Assembly: GCA_030123645.1 (NCBI GenBank)
Contig: JASJYE010000083.1
Coordinates: forward strand, 1-8,383
Source: Candidatus Hydrogenedentota bacterium
GTDB taxonomy: Bacteria; Hydrogenedentota; Hydrogenedentia; Hydrogenedentales; GCA-2746185
Direction of reading: 5' to 3'
DNA length: 8,383 nt
Shown: in pieces, positions 4,789 to 8,383 of the stretch
How positions within the stretch are numbered: position 1 is the first letter of the stretch
Layout: each line of letters starts with the position of its first letter
The notes under the pieces: model-generated
Told to the model about the DNA's origin: nothing
Databases searched by the model: none
What the model saw: only the letters and a program-made list of their open reading frames with translations
Position numbers and translations under genes: made by a program

Positions 4789-5808
4789 CTATCCGAGGCC
4801 GTGGTGCCCGTTTTCTTTGAGCAGAAGATCGTCGTTCATGATCGGGAACTTGCCCGGATATTTGACGAATGCGGCGTGGCCGTCCATGTACAGTACGTTC
4901 GCGCCGCCGGGGACATGGTTGAAAACGTTTGTGCCGGCCTTATTGTCCGTCGATGCGCTCGTGCCGAAGGTGTCCCACATTACCGGCAGTTCACTCTGCG
5001 CTACCGCGCTCGCCCCCGGGTTGTTGATATCCCTAATCAAGAAGCGCTCGATTCCCTCGCGCAGACGAAACACCGTGTCCCCGCCCGCCGTACCCGTCGC
5101 GAACTGCTCACCGGGAGCAGGCGGCGCGAGCGGGTCAAAGGGACCCGGCACCCATCCAGGCCAGTCGGGCCCGTCCATGCTCAGGTCGCGCGTAAAGTCT
5201 TTCAGACGCACTTCTCCGAGATCCAGAATCGTCACCAACGGATTCGTACCTCTGCCGATCATGGTCATCGCGCCCTGCACGCCGAAAAACTCCGCCAGAT
5301 TCGACGCCGTGTACCCTAAATAACGATACGATCGCGCGAGTTCGGCACTGACGTAATAGTCATACGAAATGGGGTCGCGCGCCCGAATGGACTCTTCCTG
5401 CATTTCCTCGAAGTTCGTCCCGTCAGGCATCCGCGGCAGTGGGTCGACCGGCGGAAATCCCACCAGCCAACCCGGGTCCGCTCCCGTGTCCGAGGGACAG
5501 CGCGCGATATTCAGGTCGGCCAAATATCCTGGGAATATCGCCGAACCCGCAGGCGAACTCCAGATAGCGGACGAGCGCGTATCGTCCCGGATGCTTCCGT
5601 AGTGTGCGGGGCGGGGAAAGACCTCGCCTCTGCTTTCACCGGCGTACATCTTGAACACAAGCCCGAATTGCTTGAGATTGTTCATGCAGCTTGCGCGCCG
5701 CGCCGCCTCGCGCGCACGCGCCAACGCCGGCAGCAGAATCGCCGCCAAAATGCCGATGATGGCGATCACGACCAGGAGCTCGATCAAGGTAAAGCCGCTT
5801 TTCTTCAC
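4789..5808 (-). CDS. type IV prepilin-like protein with H-x10-DG box
   Basis: The 339-residue protein begins 'MKKSG' then 'FTLIELLVVIAIIGILAA', a textbook prepilin leader. Prepilin peptidase would cut after G5 and methylate F6, and E10 is the conserved Glu of the helix. The helix continues with 'RAREAARRASCMNNLKQ', typical of the large pilin-like families of Planctomycetota, Lentisphaerota and Hydrogenedentota. The C-terminus has 'HVPGGANVLYMDGH' (298-311), a version of the H-x9-DG box with ten spacer residues. These proteins are pseudopilin-like and presumably assembled or displayed outside; individual roles are unknown. No secretion-system gene is nearby. The start codon is GTG (5808-5806) with only a weak purine-rich site upstream, supported by the leader sequence. 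Confidence 0.9.
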   Translation of the reverse strand: MKKSGFTLIELLVVIAIIGILAAILLPALARAREAARRASCMNNLKQFGLVFKMYAGESRGEVFPRPAHYGSIRDDTRSSAIWSSPAGSAIFPGYLADLNIARCPSDTGADPGWLVGFPPVDPLPRMPDGTNFEEMQEESIRARDPISYDYYVSAELARSYRYLGYTASNLAEFFGVQGAMTMIGRGTNPLVTILDLGEVRLKDFTRDLSMDGPDWPGWVPGPFDPLAPPAPGEQFATGTAGGDTVFRLREGIERFLIRDINNPGASAVAQSELPVMWDTFGTSASTDNKAGTNVFNHVPGGANVLYMDGHAAFVKYPGKFPIMNDDLLLKENGHHGLG

Positions 5809-5998
5809 TTCGCTGCTCTCTTCACGGTAATTTCAACGAATATCATTGGATAGAACGCCAATTCTAACACTGTAATCCCTCAAAAGCCATTCCAGAGGCG
5901 TCTTAATCACTGGATTCCGTGTCTGCGACGCCTCTTGCAGCCCGACCGAGGCGCTGGTAGGCTTATCCCCGCGGGGCGGAAGACGAATGGAGCTGACG

Positions 5999-6182
5999 AT
6001 GGCGATGTTTCAGGACAGGGTAGTCGTGGTGACGGGGCCAGCGAGAGCATCGGACGGGCGATGCACCTGAAATTGGCCCCACAACGCTCAAGACTGGTCC
6101 TGGCCGCACGGATGAGGATCGTCTGCACGAGGCCGCCGAGCAATGCCAGGACGTCGGTGCCCAGACCCTCGTCGTCCCGACG
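5999..6182 (+). pseudogene. decayed N-terminus of a short-chain dehydrogenase/reductase
   Basis: Read across three frames, the sequence gives the first beta-alpha-beta units of an SDR NAD(P)-binding domain. From ATG 5999 comes 'MAMFQDRVVVVTG'; after one lost base in the G-run 6034-6037 comes 'GASESIGRAMHLKLA' and 'SRLVLAAR'. After a second lost base near 6109-6111 comes 'DEDRLHEAAEQCQDVGAQ' then 'TLVVPT'. The family motif T-G-x3-G-x-G is TGASESIG here, with one Gly lost. After 6182 the similarity stops, so the catalytic Y-x3-K half is absent. GGAG (5989-5992) still lies six bases before the ATG. Both shifts shorten G runs, so sequencing error could explain them, but not the missing remainder. 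Confidence 0.7.
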
Positions 6183-6277
6183 CTCTGCCCTCCGCCTGAA
6201 AAAAGCCGCTGCACCGGCGCGGAACGGAAAACTAAGTGAAGGTAAATTGCTCGAAGGCGCGGAGAACTGGCGGCCGT

Positions 6278-6293
6278 GGCGCGCCTACGCGCC
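6278..6293. repeat. GC-rich hairpin upstream of ogt
   Basis: GGCGCG-CCTA-CGCGCC is a perfect 6-bp stem with a 4-base loop, 56 bases before the likely ogt start. It has no U-run, so it may be the end of an element or a leader hairpin. Confidence 0.35.
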
Positions 6294-6348
6294 GATGCAC
6301 CTATGGTCAAGCCTCGGCGACTAGACAGGCCAGATGGAGGAGGACGAG

Positions 6349-6879
6349 ATGGAAAGTGACATCGTCTACACGTACATGAAAAGTCCGAACGGCTCGATAC
6401 TGCTTGCGCGAAGCGAGGTGGGGCTCACACACATCAATTTCCAAGAGGGAAGGCACAAAGTGCAGCCCGGCGCGTCGTGGCGGCGCGAGGATGGGCCTCT
6501 CCTCGAGGCCATCGACCAGCTCCACGGCTATTTCGACGGCAGCCGGCAGGCCTTCGACCTGCCCCTGGCCCCCGCGGGTACTTCGTTTCAGCAAAAAGTG
6601 TGGCGAGCCCTGCAAGAGATCCCCTGCGGTGAGACGACCTCCTACGGCGAGATCGCCCGGCGCATCGGCCGGCCCACGGCATCCCGCGCGGTCGGCGCGG
6701 CGAACGGCCAAAACCCCCTGCCCATCGTTATCCCCTGCCACCGGGTCATCGGGGCAAAGGGCCAACTCACGGGATACGCCGGCGGCCTCAAGATTAAGCA
6801 GGCGCTGCTCGAGCACGAGCGGCGCGTTTCAGGCGTCGCTCCCGCTCCAGCGCAACTTTCCCTCGCCGAGGGCATGTAG
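6349..6879 (+). CDS. ogt: methylated-DNA--protein-cysteine methyltransferase (Ogt/MGMT)
   Basis: This suicide repair enzyme removes alkyl groups from O6-alkylguanine in DNA by moving them to its own cysteine. The C-terminal domain is complete. 'SFQQKVWRALQEIPCGETTS' is followed by 'YGEIARRIG', the Arg-finger region 'ASRAVGAANGQNP', and the active site 'IVIPCHRVIG' (Cys130 when counted from this start). The N-terminal Ogt-type domain begins 'YMKSPNGSILLARSE'. An in-frame ATG exists at 6334, but GGAGGAGG at 6336-6343 sits five bases before the ATG at 6349, which is therefore preferred (176 residues). The tail after 'EHERR' is Ala/Pro-rich. The gene stands alone on the plus strand and converges on the stress-protein gene, 27 bp away. 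No Ada regulatory domain is fused. Confidence 0.95.
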   Translation: MESDIVYTYMKSPNGSILLARSEVGLTHINFQEGRHKVQPGASWRREDGPLLEAIDQLHGYFDGSRQAFDLPLAPAGTSFQQKVWRALQEIPCGETTSYGEIARRIGRPTASRAVGAANGQNPLPIVIPCHRVIGAKGQLTGYAGGLKIKQALLEHERRVSGVAPAPAQLSLAEGM

Positions 6880-6906
6880 GCACGCCTGAGCGCGTCTGCC
6901 GCCTTT

Positions 6907-7821
6907 CTACCCGCTTGGGCGGACGGTGAGCACGGGACAACTTGCCGCCCGGACGACCTTTTCGGCAACGCTACCCAGCAATGCGTACGCGAGACCTTTA
7001 CGCCCATGTGTCGCAATGACGACCAAGTCCACGCCGTCTTCCTTAATTTTATCGGCCAAAGCCCTGTGCGGTATGCCGGTCGTCACGAAAACTTCCGTGT
7101 TCACGCCTTCCATTTCCGATGCTACGCCCTCGAGGTTTTCCTGCGCGGACTGAGAGAGGTGCTCGCTTGCATTCATGGTCACCTGGGCCGTCCACTCAGG
7201 ATAGTCGAAACGCACATCCACCACATGCGCGAGCACGATAGTCGAACCGAACTGGCGCGCCAATTCCGTCGCCAGCGGCAACGTGCTATGCGAAAACTCG
7301 GAAAAATCGAGCGGACAAAGAATGCGATCGATCTTCAAGCTCCCGTCCTCTTCCAGCGCTTCATGCTCCGGATGCTTGATCGCCAGCACGGGCATCTTCG
7401 AGAGGCGCAGCACCTTGTCGCAGGTGCCGCCAAACATCAACTGCTCCAGACCCGACCGGCCTTGTGTCGCGATGATGAGAAGGTCAGCGCCGATATCGTC
7501 CGCGAGCTTGACGATCTCCGCCGCCGCGTGGCCCTCACGCAGGTGCGGCGTCATGTCGACCCCGAGAAAATGTTCCTTCCGAATAAAATGCTCCAATTCC
7601 TTTTCCGCCGCCGCCCTAATGGACTCCAGCGAACGCTGTAAATCGGCGCTGGAAACATAGACGCCGTCCACTAAGCCGTCTTTCACAAACGCCGTGTCGA
7701 CGACATGGACACAATCGATCGTGCCCTCCGAGATCTTTGCGAAGGCCGACGCGTAACGCATCGCGTACTCGCTGTATTCGGAGAAATCGGTAGCGCACAG
7801 TATCTTTTTGAATTCGCTCAT
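6907..7821 (-). CDS. tandem-domain universal stress protein (UspA family)
   Basis: The 304-residue protein contains two complete Usp domains, residues 3-148 and 163-302. Each opens with 'KKILCATDFSE' or 'DRILCPLDFSE' and ends with the nucleotide-binding loop. Domain 1 has 'ATQGRSGLEQLMFGG' (118-132) and domain 2 has 'ATHGRKGLAYALLGS' (270-284). The family pattern is G-x2-G-x9-G-S/T; both first Gly are Ala and domain 1 has GG for GS, so ATP binding may be uneven. Usp proteins act in the cytosol in stress resistance. A longer reading from GTG 7857 adds 12 residues, but ATG 7821 starts right at the conserved 'MSEFKKILC' with GGAG three bases upstream. It has its own promoter and a structured leader (7822-7948). 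Confidence 0.93.
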   Translation of the reverse strand: MSEFKKILCATDFSEYSEYAMRYASAFAKISEGTIDCVHVVDTAFVKDGLVDGVYVSSADLQRSLESIRAAAEKELEHFIRKEHFLGVDMTPHLREGHAAAEIVKLADDIGADLLIIATQGRSGLEQLMFGGTCDKVLRLSKMPVLAIKHPEHEALEEDGSLKIDRILCPLDFSEFSHSTLPLATELARQFGSTIVLAHVVDVRFDYPEWTAQVTMNASEHLSQSAQENLEGVASEMEGVNTEVFVTTGIPHRALADKIKEDGVDLVVIATHGRKGLAYALLGSVAEKVVRAASCPVLTVRPSG

Positions 7822-7893
7822 GCTCTCCGTCTCCCCTGATAGATTGGCCGTGCTCACTCCGCGAAAATATATATTGTAAACCCAATCCGACTA

Positions 7894-7929
7894 AGGTGGA
7901 GCAGGGCGCGTGCCACCTCGCGTGCGCCC
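7894..7929 (-). promoter_or_regulatory. structured 5' leader of the usp gene, possible pseudoknot
   Basis: Two stems interlock. AGGTGG (7894-7899) pairs with CCACCT (7913-7918), and GGGCGC (7904-7909) pairs with GCGCCC (7924-7929). The arm order 1-2-1-2 is that of an H-type pseudoknot, or of two mutually exclusive hairpins. Between this and the start codon is the AT-rich stretch at 7864-7880. A role in translation control is inference. Confidence 0.4.
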
Positions 7930-7963
7930 CGTATCAGTCAGCTAAGTACCCAATACTATACGG
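7929..7963. repeat. nested inverted repeats at the usp promoter
   Basis: CCGTAT (7929-7934) pairs with ATACGG (7958-7963). Inside it AGTA (7945-7948) pairs with TACT (7954-7957). They overlap the -10 box and the expected start site, a usual place for a repressor site. Confidence 0.4.
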
Positions 7964-7983
7964 CTTACACACGGCCAAGTCAA
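7955..7983 (-). promoter_or_regulatory. sigma-70-type promoter of the usp gene
   Basis: On the minus strand TTGACT (7983-7978) is followed by exactly 17 bases and TATAGT (7960-7955), with 5 of 6 consensus bases in each box. Transcription should start near 7948, giving a leader of about 127 nt before ATG 7821. This is the strongest promoter seen in the window. Confidence 0.68.
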
Positions 7984-8077
7984 CGCGATAAACCTCTGAC
8001 GGGCTCGCATTTTCAGCAAATGTGTTCGATTAGGAAAGTCCGGCTGCCGATCCCAGGCTTCCGAGGGCTGTCTCCGG

Positions 8078-8383
8078 TCAGGCGTTTTCCGGCTCGGCGG
8101 CGAATTCCTCGCCGGGGTTAATGAAGCGGTTCATCTCGAATTTGTATTGCTTGTCGTAGAGTTGTTTGTAGCGGCCGTCGTGCGCGAGGAGTTCGTCGTG
8201 CGTGCCCCGCTCGACGATCTCGCCATGTTCAAGCACGAGAATCTGGTCGGCGCTCTGGATCGTCGACAAGCGATGTGCGATCACGAAGGTCGTGCGTCCC
8301 TCACGCAGCGCCGCGAGCCCGTCCTGAATCTTCTCTTCGCTTTCGCTGTCGAGGCTGGCCGTCGCCTCGTCGAGAATCAGGAT
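8078..8383 (-). CDS. ABC exporter ATP-binding domain, C-terminal part (partial)
   Basis: The last 101 codons of an ABC transporter are present; the 5' part lies beyond the window edge. Visible are Walker B with the catalytic Glu in 'ILILDEATASLD', the D-loop SLD, and 'EEKIQDGLAALREGRTTFV' leading to the H-switch 'IAHRLSTIQSAD'. The family ending follows: 'LEHGEIVERGTHDELLA' then a Y-K-Q-L-Y segment. These features match the MsbA/ABCB-type exporters, in which a membrane domain is fused ahead of the ATPase and substrates such as lipids or drugs are exported. The substrate cannot be told from this part. The C-terminal tail is acidic ('EEFAAEPENA'). The gene ends 94 bases upstream of the usp -35 box; no clear terminator is seen. 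Confidence 0.93.
   Translation of the reverse strand: MLILDEATASLDSESEEKIQDGLAALREGRTTFVIAHRLSTIQSADQILVLEHGEIVERGTHDELLAHDGRYKQLYDKQYKFEMNRFINPGEEFAAEPENA

Noticed and set aside
5935..6324. 129-codon plus-strand frame as a gene
   Set aside because: Only its middle part makes sense, and that part is the second frame of the broken SDR. The rest is low-complexity.
6307..6816. 169-codon minus-strand frame
   Set aside because: It is antisense to ogt, which has an intact active site and strong ribosome-binding site.
6899..6922. CCGCC/GGCGG inverted repeat between ogt and usp as a shared terminator
   Set aside because: The stem is only 5 bp with a 14-base loop, includes the usp stop codon, and has no U-run on either strand.
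7006..7641. 211-codon plus-strand frame
   Set aside because: It is antisense to the universal stress protein gene and mirrors its codon structure. It is His/Arg-rich without motifs.
1..8383. CRISPR array, toxin-antitoxin pair, phage or transposase gene
   Set aside because: No regularly spaced direct repeats, no recognisable toxin or antitoxin pair, and no transposase or integrase motif in any frame. tRNA-Lys shows no adjacent integrase or repeated 3' end.

Overview
This is a GC-rich bacterial chromosomal window with most genes on the minus strand. The secreted prepilin-like protein combines a class III pilin leader with a C-terminal H-x10-DG box. Together with a secreted ThuA-domain protein and many small exported or membrane proteins, it suggests an uncultivated environmental lineage near Hydrogenedentota, Lentisphaerota or Planctomycetota. 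That placement is inferred from protein style only, since no marker gene is present.

Layout. At 1-335 there is an orphan Fis-type helix-turn-helix reading frame with no convincing start, just after a -24/-12 (sigma-54-like) sequence. A tRNA-Lys(UUU) follows on the minus strand (531-606), with a hairpin on each side. Next on the minus strand come a zinc-ribbon Nudix hydrolase (814-1344), a secreted ThuA-domain protein (1403-2266) and a secreted trypsin-fold protein (2362-3204). The last resembles HtrA/DegP but appears to lack the catalytic His and Ser.

From 4483 down to 3326 three small membrane proteins form a tightly overlapping operon (8-nt and 4-nt overlaps). I recognise none of them. They share a membrane-embedded W-x3-[E/D] motif, present once or twice in each, so they look like tandem paralogues of one ancestral unit. 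This is the best candidate in the window for an undescribed system. Upstream is a 305-bp gap (4484-4788) with two hairpin repeats of the intergenic type, then the prepilin-like gene (4789-5808).

On the plus strand there is the decayed N-terminus of a short-chain dehydrogenase (5999-6182, two frameshifts) and an intact Ogt/MGMT DNA-repair methyltransferase (6349-6879). Convergent to it is a tandem-domain universal stress protein (6907-7821). It has a clear sigma-70-type promoter and a roughly 127-nt leader that could fold as a pseudoknot. The window ends inside the ATPase domain of an ABC exporter (8078-8383).

Apart from the membrane operon, neighbours do not form one pathway. Nudix, Ogt and Usp are housekeeping or stress functions, and the secreted proteins are envelope functions. 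Noncoding stretches hold several inverted repeats built on TTGCA/TGCAA.
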